Source: Clostridia bacterium (GTDB lineage: Bacteria; Bacillota; Clostridia; Christensenellales; Borkfalkiaceae). From it: 47,996 nucleotides of DNA. Below, piece after piece: positions 16,037-25,473 of this stretch; the stretch's first letter is position 1, and every line of letters starts with the position of its first letter. A program made the position numbers and the translations under genes. The stretch covers positions 1-47,996 of the forward strand of contig JAFZYZ010000085.1 in assembly GCA_017615975.1 (NCBI GenBank), written 5' to 3'. The notes below the pieces were generated by a model. The model had not been told where the DNA came from. It worked only from the letters and a program-made list of their open reading frames with translations, and made no database searches.

Positions 16037-18202
16037 TTACTCCTGCAGTTTTATAATATTCAATGCGATTGACTGGTATTTTTTAAGTGCGCTTACGGTT
16101 ATCCCGATACTCGTCAACTCTTTACCGCTAACGCGTTCATCTGAAAGGTCAATAAGATAAGTGCCCTTTTTATCAAGACACGGTATTTTAATCTTAACTT
16201 CTTTTTTCATATCGGTAAAAGCCGTATAAACCAAATACGCTTTGCACCTGTCCTTACTGACTATACACACGCAGAACGCATCGCCTTTACACGGATCGCA
16301 AAGCCTGTAAAAATCACCCGTAAGAACAAGCCCCGCCGTCCGTTTATAATCCGATATCTGCTTTTTTACGAGATTTTTTTCTTCTTCGGTCAATAAGGTA
16401 AGGTCAAGTTCGTATCCGGTAGGTCCTAAAGACGCTACGTTTCCACGGGTTTCAAACGGCGTGGTACGCCCCGTCTGATGGTTGGGACAGGTCGAAACGT
16501 GGCAACTCATTGCGGAAATAGGATAGCCGAAAGAAGTTCCCCATTGTATCTTCGCCCTGTCCGCCGCGTCGGTATTATCACTCGTCCAAATCTGCGGAAA
16601 ATAATAAAGCATACCTGCGTCGAAACGCCCGCCGCCGCTTGCGCAACCTTCGAAAAGGATATCGTTAAAGCGAGAAGTAAGTCTTTTCGCCAAGTCGTAC
16701 ACACCCAGCGTATATCTATGGAAAAATTCCCCCTGTCTGTCAGGCGCAAGCGATTCCGAAAAATATTCGGATAAACTTCTGTTCATATCCCACTTGACGT
16801 AAGAAATATCGTATCGGGACAATATCGCGCTGACCGCGTCAAAAACGCTGTCAACGACTTCTTTCCGCGTAAAATCCAGCACGAATTGAGTTCTGCCCAT
16901 CGCAGGTTTTACACCGCGTTTGCCGACTATATAATCAGGATGCCGCCTGTAAAAGTCGCTGTCTTCCGAAACCATTTCCGGTTCAAACCACAGTCCGAAC
17001 GACATTCCCTTGTCCCTACAATGCCGTATAACGCCGTCCAGCCCGCCTTTAAGTTTATTTTCATTTACGAACCAGTCGCCGAGTCCCGTAGTATCCGTAT
17101 CCCGTTTGCCGAACCAACCGTCGTCCAAAACGAAAGTGTCTATTCCGAGATCCGCCGCAGCGTCTATTATCGTGCAGATTTTTTTATCGTCGAAATTAAA
17201 ATACGTCGCTTCCCAGTTGTTTATTACGATAGGTCGGGTTTTATATGCAAAATCCGGATTGATTATTCTATTCCGTATAAAATCGTGATATCCCGAAGAC
17301 AATCCGCCAAGCCCCTTATCGGAATATCCTATAAGTACCTGCGGAGTGATAAACCTTTCGCCCGTCTCTAAGTTCCAAGAAAAAAACGAATCGCTTATAC
17401 CCCCCTGCACGCGTAGCGTATCGTTTCCGGAAAGTTCGGCGCAAAACGCAAACGAACCGCTGTAAACAAGTTGAAAGCCTAAACATTTACCCGTTCTTTC
17501 TTTACATCTTTTTTGCTTTAATATAACGAACGGATTTAACTGATGCGAAGAAGTTCCCCTTATGGACTGTATTCTCGTTATGCCGTGTCCTATCGGAGTA
17601 ATTTCGGGCATCCTTTCTTTCGCCCACCTGCCGTAAAAACGGATAAGTTCCAAATCGTTTTCGCGCGTTTGCAAACAAAATGAAAACGCTTTCCGTATTT
17701 TCACCGTATTTTCGCCACGATTTACTATCTCGGCGTTTCTTACGATAATATCGTACTTGGCGAAAACCGTATAATTCAAGTTTATTTCCACGTCGGAAAA
17801 ATCGTCTTTAAGCGTTATCGTAAGAGTATCTCCCGCCCCCCTTACGCACGGCATAACGCCGAGTTGCGGTAATACTTTTTTGATTTTATGCCCTTTATAT
17901 CTGAAACGACTGAAAAGCGCGCCGTCCTGCCTTTCGAATACGGCGGTAGGTTCGTTATAGTCTCCCCTGCCGTAAAAGGCGTATTCCGTCGGCATCTTAT
18001 CAAACCCCATATCGAAGTTTTTATCTTCCGCACAAGGCAATGCGGCATCGGCGGCATTTGCAATTTCGATAAGTTTATTTTTACTTATCTTTTTATCAAA
18101 ATAAATATTCTGCAAAAAATCCGCTTTGTTGACGAAAAGTGCATAGGTAAAACTCTTTCCGTTAAGTACGAACACCTTTTCGCGCTTTAAGTATTTAATC
18201 AT
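16037..18202 (-). CDS. Alpha-galactosidase, GH36
   Basis: Releases terminal alpha-galactose from oligosaccharides in the cytoplasm (no signal peptide). The 721-aa length is that of full GH36 enzymes: an N-terminal beta-sandwich (about 1-320), the catalytic barrel (about 330-640) and a C-terminal beta domain. Visible motifs are FVLDDGWFGKRD, the nucleophile Asp in YVKWDMNRSLSEY, FEGCASGGGRFDAGMLYYFP and the acid/base Asp in WTSDNTDAADR. It overlaps the downstream end of the PfkB kinase gene by 8 nt. Substrates could be raffinose-type sugars, galactomannan or galactosylated pectin side chains. Confidence 0.95.
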   Translation of the reverse strand: MIKYLKREKVFVLNGKSFTYALFVNKADFLQNIYFDKKISKNKLIEIANAADAALPCAEDKNFDMGFDKMPTEYAFYGRGDYNEPTAVFERQDGALFSRFRYKGHKIKKVLPQLGVMPCVRGAGDTLTITLKDDFSDVEINLNYTVFAKYDIIVRNAEIVNRGENTVKIRKAFSFCLQTRENDLELIRFYGRWAKERMPEITPIGHGITRIQSIRGTSSHQLNPFVILKQKRCKERTGKCLGFQLVYSGSFAFCAELSGNDTLRVQGGISDSFFSWNLETGERFITPQVLIGYSDKGLGGLSSGYHDFIRNRIINPDFAYKTRPIVINNWEATYFNFDDKKICTIIDAAADLGIDTFVLDDGWFGKRDTDTTGLGDWFVNENKLKGGLDGVIRHCRDKGMSFGLWFEPEMVSEDSDFYRRHPDYIVGKRGVKPAMGRTQFVLDFTRKEVVDSVFDAVSAILSRYDISYVKWDMNRSLSEYFSESLAPDRQGEFFHRYTLGVYDLAKRLTSRFNDILFEGCASGGGRFDAGMLYYFPQIWTSDNTDAADRAKIQWGTSFGYPISAMSCHVSTCPNHQTGRTTPFETRGNVASLGPTGYELDLTLLTEEEKNLVKKQISDYKRTAGLVLTGDFYRLCDPCKGDAFCVCIVSKDRCKAYLVYTAFTDMKKEVKIKIPCLDKKGTYLIDLSDERVSGKELTSIGITVSALKKYQSIALNIIKLQE

Positions 18203-19043
18203 ATTTAAGTTCCTTTAAAGTAGGAATCCCCTCAATAACGTATTGACACGACACCTTATACGCTGCAACCCGCATTGCAAATTTAACCGATTCCGACAAA
18301 TCGTTGCCGATAGAAAGCGAATAACATAGCGCGCCGTTAAAAACGTCGCCCGCACCGGTAGTGTTTTTAACATTGACGGAAACGGTGGGAAACTCTGTTC
18401 TTTTACCCTTTTCAATAAGAATTGCACCTTTACCGCCCAAGGTTATAACGGCGTTCTCGGGAGTTATTTTCTTAAAAAGATTTTCAAATTCCGTTTCGTT
18501 GGGCGTAAATAACCAGACTTTTTTCAAAAACTCGTCGGGAATTTCCCTTACAGGCGACGGATCGAATATTATTTTAGTACCGTATTTCTCGCATATCTCT
18601 GCGGTTTTCAACAACACTCCGTCGCTGACTTCCGCCGACACGGCAACGTAAGAAGCCTCTTTTAATTCCGTTTCAAATTCAGCCACGTCGTTTTCGGTTA
18701 ACTTGATTTTATCGTCAATAAAAACGGAAACGCAATTATTTCCGTCTCCGTTATGTAATACGACTCCGTAATCGGTCGCCCCGTTCTTAACGTTGTATTT
18801 TACGCGTAATTTTTCACGTTCAAAAAACGAGATACACTCTTTGCCGTATTCATCGTTCCCCAAACTTACCAGATAAGAAACGTCGCCGCCTAACCTTTTT
18901 ACGGTTATCGCGGTATTAACGCCTTTACCGCCGGGTTCGGTATGTAAACTGTTGCATACTATACTCTCACCCCTTGCCGGAAACTTATCACAACCTAAAA
19001 ATACTGATTTACCGCAAATTCCTATTACAGCGATCTTTTTCAT
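18195..19043 (-). CDS. PfkB/ribokinase family sugar kinase
   Basis: 282 aa. PfkB signatures: PGGKGVNTAITVKRLGGDV near the N-terminus (substrate site) and NTTGAGDVFNGALCYSLS near residue 235 (anion hole and catalytic Asp). The G-K-G-V-N-T string is the ribokinase type rather than the KdgK type, so it probably phosphorylates a neutral pentose, hexose or nucleoside sugar. It is one base after the first SIS gene and overlaps GH36 by 8 nt, so kinase, SIS pair and glycosidase form a tight group. The substrate is unknown. Confidence 0.87.
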   Translation of the reverse strand: MKKIAVIGICGKSVFLGCDKFPARGESIVCNSLHTEPGGKGVNTAITVKRLGGDVSYLVSLGNDEYGKECISFFEREKLRVKYNVKNGATDYGVVLHNGDGNNCVSVFIDDKIKLTENDVAEFETELKEASYVAVSAEVSDGVLLKTAEICEKYGTKIIFDPSPVREIPDEFLKKVWLFTPNETEFENLFKKITPENAVITLGGKGAILIEKGKRTEFPTVSVNVKNTTGAGDVFNGALCYSLSIGNDLSESVKFAMRVAAYKVSCQYVIEGIPTLKELKYD

Positions 19044-19044
19044 A

Positions 19045-19767
19045 TTATAAAGATTTTATCCTTTTTATATACTTGTTTACAAGGTCGGCGTTTTTGTTTA
19101 TGTTCGCATTTAAATTGCCGCTTCCGAAAACTTCGAATCGCACGTTTGCTTTTTCAAGTTTTTTCAACGTCTCCGCTATGCAGGTCTGGATAAGACAGGA
19201 AGAAATTACGGTCGATACGGGCACGGCTTTGCCGCCGTCGGCAAGATTTATAACAGCGTCGCCTTTAGGAATACGGCTGTCTAAAAATATGTCGCAATAA
19301 TCCGCTAATTTTTTCCCCGAAGAGTGCCGCGATATTTCTTCGAAATACGCCGAAGAACCTAATCCTATAACTTTAATTCCCTTTTCTCGTCCTTGCTTCG
19401 CGATTTCTATCGGAACGCCGTTTATTCCCGACACGGAAAACACGCATAGAACGTCGTGCTTATGAAATTGGTAATCTTTTAGGATATTCTCCGCATTTTT
19501 TTCGTCTTTTTCGAGTTTGCTGCTATTAGACGCGCTTAAATGCAACATAAGTTCGGGAACAAAAATAGGCTGAACGTTAGCAAGCCCGCCCGCACGATAA
19601 AAACAATCCTGCGCTATAAGCCCCGAATGCCCGCAACCGAACATATATATTATGCCGTCGTTTTTTATACAATCGGCAAATAAATCCGAGACGGCGTCGA
19701 TATTGCGTTCGTTAAACTCGTCCGCTTCTTTTAGCAGCCGAACGGCAACGTCAAAAAATTCCGTCAT
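19045..19767 (-). CDS. SIS-domain protein, UPF0309-like (copy A)
   Basis: 240 aa with a single SIS (sugar isomerase) fold that binds a phosphosugar. The phosphate-binding Ser/Thr turns are visible in MFGCGHSGLIAQDCFYRAGG (residues about 42-61) and in CVFSVSGINGVPIEIAK (about 107-123). The C-terminus FGSGNLNANINKNADLVNKY matches UPF0309-type proteins. Function is not established for this group; a role as phosphosugar isomerase or sensor is inferred. It overlaps copy B by 4 nt (ATGA) and lies one base before the PfkB gene. Confidence 0.83.
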   Translation of the reverse strand: MTEFFDVAVRLLKEADEFNERNIDAVSDLFADCIKNDGIIYMFGCGHSGLIAQDCFYRAGGLANVQPIFVPELMLHLSASNSSKLEKDEKNAENILKDYQFHKHDVLCVFSVSGINGVPIEIAKQGREKGIKVIGLGSSAYFEEISRHSSGKKLADYCDIFLDSRIPKGDAVINLADGGKAVPVSTVISSCLIQTCIAETLKKLEKANVRFEVFGSGNLNANINKNADLVNKYIKRIKSL

Positions 19768-20513
19768 AACATTTTAACGCGCGATTTATACTTATCTAAA
19801 AGCGCTACGTTCTTTTCGTCCCCCCGGGGTGTGTTTGCACTCGTCCAACAGGGCGGCGCTATTCCGCGCTTAACGCACTCTTCGACGGTATATATTTCAA
19901 GAAGATGCGCGATATAAAAATCCACTATATTAGATACGGGCGCAATAGGCGTATCAAAACCTTCTATCCTTATAACGGCGTCGCCTACGGGGTTATAATC
20001 GTCGATACAAACGTCCGCGTAGTCGAACAGGTTTTTACCGTTAGGATGACGGATAAAATGATCTTTCGGCATTTGTTCCTGCCATAAACTACTTGAAACC
20101 GCTATTATTTTTACGCCCCTTTTTTTGGCTTCTTCCGCGGCGTCTATCGTAGCGGGATTTATCCCTATATTATGGAAAATAATAAGAAGGTCGTCCTTTT
20201 TCAAGTCGTAATATTTTATTATCGCAGAACCGTAATTCACAGTCCTTTCAAATTCAAGATATTTAAGCGCCTGATTGAACACCGACAGCCCCGTTTCCAT
20301 AAGCGGATTTATATTTGAAAGCCCGCCTGCACGGAAAAACATTTCGCCCATACAAAGCGTAGTGTGTCCGCCGCCGCCGTAAACGTGAATCAGTTTGTCG
20401 CTTTGTATCGCGTCCGCCATTAAGCGCGCGCCTTTTTTAATGCTTTCGATTTGCGTTGCGTTTATTTTTTCAACGTTGTCTTTGATATAATCCCAGTATT
20501 TTTGTTGATACAT
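19764..20513 (-). CDS. SIS-domain protein, UPF0309-like (copy B)
   Basis: 249 aa, paralogue of the next gene: VYGGGGHTTLCMGEMFFRAGG corresponds to the glycine-rich phosphate loop of copy A, and LIIFHNIGINPATIDAA to its second loop, though here the usual Ser is Asn. The C-terminus is SANTPRGDEKNVALLDKYKSR. The changed loop suggests the pair forms a heteromer or that one copy has lost catalysis. Its GGAG ribosome-binding site directly follows the stop of the DUF4838 lipoprotein gene. The role is probably in handling a sugar phosphate made by the neighbouring kinase; this is inference. Confidence 0.82.
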   Translation of the reverse strand: MYQQKYWDYIKDNVEKINATQIESIKKGARLMADAIQSDKLIHVYGGGGHTTLCMGEMFFRAGGLSNINPLMETGLSVFNQALKYLEFERTVNYGSAIIKYYDLKKDDLLIIFHNIGINPATIDAAEEAKKRGVKIIAVSSSLWQEQMPKDHFIRHPNGKNLFDYADVCIDDYNPVGDAVIRIEGFDTPIAPVSNIVDFYIAHLLEIYTVEECVKRGIAPPCWTSANTPRGDEKNVALLDKYKSRVKML

Positions 20514-20522
20514 TACTTCTCC

Positions 20523-22604
20523 TTATAACGCGGCTTTCCAAAGTGCTATTTCATCATAAATGGTAGTATCGCCCGTTAAGCCGCCTAAATTACCTCTTCT
20601 GCAAATCCTTTCGAAATCGTCTATTTTTGCCGCAAATTCCGCCCTGGACAGATAATCCGAATAAAGCGACAGTTCCAGATATCTGAAAAACACCGATTCG
20701 TATTCAAGTCTCTCGATATAAATTTCCTTGCGTTCTTCAGACAAGTCGGCGCAATTATTGATATGATTTATTCCGTCTTCAAAAAGAGTGTTTACGCTGT
20801 CAACGACTGATAACGGATAATTGTTTATATTGGCGGTAACACTTGAACCCGTTGCCAGCCCTGAAAATCCTTTGGGCATCATATAGTTAAGGTAGTGGAA
20901 AGTAAGTTTTTCGATATAAGTTCTAACGTGATCAGCACCTTCGCCGTAATACGCGTCGATAAATTCGTCCATTAACTTATGATAGTCCTGATGTATATCC
21001 CATAATAATCTCGACCTTACCCACGCGTCCATATAATAGAAAGAAAGATTCGTAGAACTGCCGTTGCCCTGATTAAATATGTCTATAAACCCGTAGGCGT
21101 AATACGATTTAAGGTTTTCATACCCCGCCATCCAGTTAGTAAACGGTTGATAGAATTCCCTGAAATTTGCGGTGTAATCCCAAACCGCAAAGTTTTTAGC
21201 CAAAGCCTTCCACCCCTTAATACTGCCGCTTGCCCCCGCGTTATGCGTCTCGTCAAGCAACGGGAACAAATACCCGTCCAGCAGCGGTGCGTACCTGACT
21301 ATAATATTATCCCTTACTACAACGGACGAATCAATGGCCTGATATTTACCGTTTACCATCTTTACCGGCGGCTGAATAACAGTTAAATAAGCAAATATGG
21401 TAAGGTAGATCGTTCTTTCCGGACAATTTTTTTCCTGCCATGCTTTAACCACGTCGGCAACCTGATTTGCAAATCTTATAACAAGCCCCGTTCTCGTGTA
21501 TTTGGAAATATCCGTCTGACATCTTGCACAACTACAAAAATCCTGATTATCACTCATACCGAGTTGGAACAAGGTTTTATCTGTTTCCACGGAAATATAA
21601 TTTTTTATAAGATTATAACAGAAGGTCCAGAAAAGCCCGTGGCTGCCGTCGCCGAAACTTTCGTCGTCCGTCAAATGTCCGTCGGCGTCCATCAACCCGC
21701 TTTGAACGGGATCTAAATCACCTTTCGAATATAGCGCCTGCGTAAAACACAGTTGAGACATCGTCGCGTTGGTATCGCCGCCCTTGCCGTAATACCAAAC
21801 GTCTTCAGGCAGCACGTCTTTGTTGTTCAACGTGTCGTGTTCATAGCCGTAATCCTTATAAGCCACTATTTGTTCAACCATAGACTGGTCATACAAACTA
21901 CTCCACCAAGAACCTTCCCCGTAAGTATCGTCCCATTTGGAATAAATCGACGGATTAAGGAAATATCTCATAACTTCTGCCGGATAAGATTTCGTAGTAT
22001 AATTGTACACATCTCTTTCCGGGAAATCAGGCCAGTCTTCAAAATTAAAGTTCAAAAGCCCTACCGTTTGTGATTTGTCGATTTTGATTTCTTCCGGAGA
22101 ATAATACATATAATTGAAATTCTTTTCAAAAAACCTGTACACTCCGTATATCAACCCGCTGTTATCGCCCGCAACGATAAGTAAACCGTCTTTATACGAT
22201 TTCAACCTGAATCCGTTTCGGGAAATTGCATTTTTTTCTATCGTTTCGCCCGCCGCTGCCGCCATTTGGGTATTGCCGATAGATATATAAGCCGTAGATT
22301 CTTGCAAATCTGCGGTATTTACTATCGGTAAAGTCGTTCCCGTGGCGGAACTCAAAAGCCTGTTAAATTCCTGCGCGGCGTAATTTTCCGCTTTAGAGGC
22401 GTCTTCTCTTAAAAGAATTTTATACTCGCTCGTGCCGTTCTCTACAAGATTACAACTACCATCCCGAATTATCTGCGTTCTGCCGTAGTAAACCCCGTTG
22501 TCAGAGACCTTTTCTTCCGAACCGCTTTCATTGCAAGACACGGCGGAAAAAACGAATATAACACTCAATATAAAACTGAAAAAAGCCAAAAATTTCTTTT
22601 TCAT
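20523..22604 (-). CDS. DUF4838 lipoprotein, putative glycosidase
   Basis: 693 aa from ATG 22602-22604, preceded by GAGGG. The N-terminus is a lipoprotein signal with lipobox FSAVSCNES, so it is anchored outside the cell. Residues about 35-170 resemble the GH67-like N-terminal domain (EYKILLREDASKAENYAAQE, then an SIGNTQ turn). The main part is a DUF4838-type barrel with FQLGMSDNQDFCSCARCQ near residue 355, giving a CxCxxC motif, and conserved aromatics such as AVWDYTANFREFYQPF. It shares this whole architecture with the C-terminal half of the 1910-aa protein. Activity is unknown; GH67 kinship hints at uronic-acid-decorated glycans. Confidence 0.8.
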   Translation of the reverse strand: MKKKFLAFFSFILSVIFVFSAVSCNESGSEEKVSDNGVYYGRTQIIRDGSCNLVENGTSEYKILLREDASKAENYAAQEFNRLLSSATGTTLPIVNTADLQESTAYISIGNTQMAAAAGETIEKNAISRNGFRLKSYKDGLLIVAGDNSGLIYGVYRFFEKNFNYMYYSPEEIKIDKSQTVGLLNFNFEDWPDFPERDVYNYTTKSYPAEVMRYFLNPSIYSKWDDTYGEGSWWSSLYDQSMVEQIVAYKDYGYEHDTLNNKDVLPEDVWYYGKGGDTNATMSQLCFTQALYSKGDLDPVQSGLMDADGHLTDDESFGDGSHGLFWTFCYNLIKNYISVETDKTLFQLGMSDNQDFCSCARCQTDISKYTRTGLVIRFANQVADVVKAWQEKNCPERTIYLTIFAYLTVIQPPVKMVNGKYQAIDSSVVVRDNIIVRYAPLLDGYLFPLLDETHNAGASGSIKGWKALAKNFAVWDYTANFREFYQPFTNWMAGYENLKSYYAYGFIDIFNQGNGSSTNLSFYYMDAWVRSRLLWDIHQDYHKLMDEFIDAYYGEGADHVRTYIEKLTFHYLNYMMPKGFSGLATGSSVTANINNYPLSVVDSVNTLFEDGINHINNCADLSEERKEIYIERLEYESVFFRYLELSLYSDYLSRAEFAAKIDDFERICRRGNLGGLTGDTTIYDEIALWKAAL

Positions 22605-22614
22605 AATTCCCTCT

Positions 22615-25461
22615 TTAAGAAACAACGACGTTAAAGGTCGCCAAAGCGTAGTTGCCGCAAGCGTCGACTGCATAATAGTAAATCACCCATTTACCTTTAA
22701 CGTCGGGAACAAAACGATTGTTCTCTATTATCACGAAAGAACCCGTAGGCCTTTTCGCATATACGCTATATCCTAAACCCGTATCGACGTTATCTTTAAC
22801 GACTGCTTTTGGTAAAGATAAAGTATCTCCCAAATCGCACTTTGTACCGACTTTATCGACGACGTTTAAGGTCGGCGCGATATTGTCGTAACAATAGATA
22901 TTCAAAATCAGCCGCGTTTCGTTTCCTAATTTATCCTGTGCCTCTAATATAGCGGTATATTTACCGAATCCCGTAACCGTAAACGAACATTTGCCGTCCT
23001 GTCCGACGCTTAAAACGTTATCGTTGAAATTTACATAAGCGGAAACGGTGCTTTCGGTGTCAAACAAATCGAACACTCCGTAAGTAAACGATATTTCGTC
23101 TCCGATTTTACAAACGCTGCTTAAATCCGAATAAATGATAATCGGTTCGCCGTTATCTTTCGAATTGTACGAAAAAGACGTATGCCCGCAAAACTCGGAA
23201 AATTTAAGAACAGTTTCGTTCGCACCGCCGGCATTGTCAATCGCTATATTTACGTAAACTTTACCGCTTGAAAAACCGTCGAACGCCTTACCGTTGTCGT
23301 ATTGACTAATTTTTATAACCGCTTCGTCGCCGTCGTATATCCAACCGTTTCTGTACGAAATCTTAAATCCGGGTTTTTCGCTGCCTACCGCCCCTTTAAT
23401 CTCGCAAGACGTATCCAAAAAGGTCATTACGCTTGCGTCGGGCGTGCTTTTTTCTACGCGCAAAGATATTTGCTTATCTTGATTTTCGCTGTCGGATAAA
23501 GTAATGATAACTATAGGCGAATCTTCGTTTTGGTTGGTTATATTAAAGCGTAATACGACTCTGTCGCTTAAAACGGGATTGATAAAATAAAGCGAACCCG
23601 TTTTCCCCAACACGTTAAAGCCCATCTTTTTGTTTTGTTCTAAAATTTCGATATTATCGGTAATAAAGTAATCCCTTACTCTCGCACAGGTTTTTGCCAC
23701 GAAATCGTATTCCTGAAAAACTGATTTCGATTTATCGGCTATACAACTTGCGGTTATCCTAAATTGATACGCGCCGTCTTCCTGCGGAACGAAATCTCTT
23801 GAAACCTTTGTATAGGTTGTATCGGAAGGTCCTTTTACTTCGAAAGTCAAGTCCGCATCCACCCCGTCGCCGAAAGAACTGTAATCTTTAGCGAAAAAGT
23901 CAGGAATATTAAGTTTGACTCCCGTTTCTACCGCGCCCGCAATGTTCGGGAAATAGACAATCGGCGCGTCGCTAATCGTCGCAACCACGGTATAATCGAA
24001 ATTTACCGGCAAGGCGTAATAATCGGACGCCGTGTATCTTACAGTATAAATGCCCTGTTCTTGCGCCACGAAATAGTCGCCGTCAACGGCTGTTTCGTTT
24101 CCGTTCAAACAAACCGAAACTTCGTATTTTTTATTTAACGTTCCGCCGTAAACGAAGGCTTTGGGGATATATACCCTTTCGCCCACTTTACAGGTCGAAG
24201 GCAATTCTTCTTCAAGGTCGATATGCAATCCGTTCATACTTTCTCTTATATCCACGTCTCTACGCAAAGTGCCGACGTTGCCGAAACGATCCGTAGCCGT
24301 AGCGATTATGGAATATTTACCTTGCTTTATCGGCGTAAATTTACCGTCCGTTATCTGTTTTTCTTCCCTGTTAACGCCGTCGTAATTATAGAAAACCTTA
24401 TAAGTGATATCCGTTCCGAAGCCGTCTAACAAATCGTACGAATAGCAGTCGGTTATCGGCATAGCCTTGCCGACTTCACCGTAAAGAGTATTGCCGTCGA
24501 AAACCGTGTTTTCTATTATTTCAGGCGCTTTTTTGTCTATAACCTGCCCTTTGGTGAAATCCATTCCGTTAAAACTTAAAATAGCGACTTGCGCAGTTCT
24601 TCCGCTTACCACGTTGATAAATTTTATACTTACTTCAAGTTCTTTGGAATCGAACCCTTCCCACGGCACGTCCGTTCCCGTCATATGCTTACCGCTATCA
24701 AGGTCTCTTATTAAATACCTTCTGCCGGTGTCAGAACCGGTAACGGAAAATACCTGTTTGGTTTCATAATCCAAAGATAAAAACCCGCCAAGCGGCAAAC
24801 CTTGCGTAAATCCCGGAGGAACGGGCTTGTCTCGAAAACACCCGACGTGCGACGCGTCTATTCTCGAACCCCAAGTTTTGTTTATTTCGTTAATATTATC
24901 GCTATGCACGCCTTCTATGGACTGATTATTCGCGCCTACCCTGCCGGACACAGCCAGAGACTGCGCAGCGGAATCGGGGCTGTTCGTAGTCCTGAAAATT
25001 ACGTATTTATCGGGATTATTCACGTCCGTAATGGTAATTTCAAACGAATCGAAATCGGCGTCGCTATACACCTGCCCCCAATGCGACTCTGCACCGTAAG
25101 GCACGATTTTAGTAGGAACGATAAACCATTCCACGATATTAAAATACTTGTTTAATTTATCCCTGTTAAGATGCGTCTTAAAAGTGAAAGTAGTATCCGA
25201 ACTCTCCGCCGACAGCACCATAACTTTATCGATAGTGTTTTGCGTATCGATTTTATCGGAGTGATTATTGATATTATACGTCTTGAATAAAGGATCGATT
25301 TCTTTGAACTCTACGACACCGTTATTAGTTTCCACCAAATCCCGACACGTTAAAACGGCGCTATCGTACGCAGATCCGTCCGCGTTTGCGATAAACACGG
25401 CGGATAAAATCACCGAACAGACAAAAATCAACGTTAACAATACGGTAAATCTTTTTTTCAT
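22615..25461 (-). CDS. Large exported protein with Ig-like domains (1)
   Basis: 948 aa with a cleavable signal peptide (hydrophobic stretch to VFIANADGS). Residues about 35-330 form a beta-rich domain ending in RRYLIRDLDSGKHMTGTDVP, WEGFDS and VAILSFNGMDF, which matches in layout the repeated domain of the other surface proteins. After it come several bacterial Ig/HYR-type modules, each with an ending like GKYSIIATATDRFGNVGT, FGKYTAILEAQDKLGNET or GKWVIYYYAVDACGNYA. It ends with the last Ig module and has no membrane anchor or sorting signal, so it is secreted or held by partners. It follows the second permease by 12 nt. Confidence 0.8.
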   Translation of the reverse strand: MKKRFTVLLTLIFVCSVILSAVFIANADGSAYDSAVLTCRDLVETNNGVVEFKEIDPLFKTYNINNHSDKIDTQNTIDKVMVLSAESSDTTFTFKTHLNRDKLNKYFNIVEWFIVPTKIVPYGAESHWGQVYSDADFDSFEITITDVNNPDKYVIFRTTNSPDSAAQSLAVSGRVGANNQSIEGVHSDNINEINKTWGSRIDASHVGCFRDKPVPPGFTQGLPLGGFLSLDYETKQVFSVTGSDTGRRYLIRDLDSGKHMTGTDVPWEGFDSKELEVSIKFINVVSGRTAQVAILSFNGMDFTKGQVIDKKAPEIIENTVFDGNTLYGEVGKAMPITDCYSYDLLDGFGTDITYKVFYNYDGVNREEKQITDGKFTPIKQGKYSIIATATDRFGNVGTLRRDVDIRESMNGLHIDLEEELPSTCKVGERVYIPKAFVYGGTLNKKYEVSVCLNGNETAVDGDYFVAQEQGIYTVRYTASDYYALPVNFDYTVVATISDAPIVYFPNIAGAVETGVKLNIPDFFAKDYSSFGDGVDADLTFEVKGPSDTTYTKVSRDFVPQEDGAYQFRITASCIADKSKSVFQEYDFVAKTCARVRDYFITDNIEILEQNKKMGFNVLGKTGSLYFINPVLSDRVVLRFNITNQNEDSPIVIITLSDSENQDKQISLRVEKSTPDASVMTFLDTSCEIKGAVGSEKPGFKISYRNGWIYDGDEAVIKISQYDNGKAFDGFSSGKVYVNIAIDNAGGANETVLKFSEFCGHTSFSYNSKDNGEPIIIYSDLSSVCKIGDEISFTYGVFDLFDTESTVSAYVNFNDNVLSVGQDGKCSFTVTGFGKYTAILEAQDKLGNETRLILNIYCYDNIAPTLNVVDKVGTKCDLGDTLSLPKAVVKDNVDTGLGYSVYAKRPTGSFVIIENNRFVPDVKGKWVIYYYAVDACGNYALATFNVVVS

Positions 25462-25473
25462 AAAACTCCTGCT

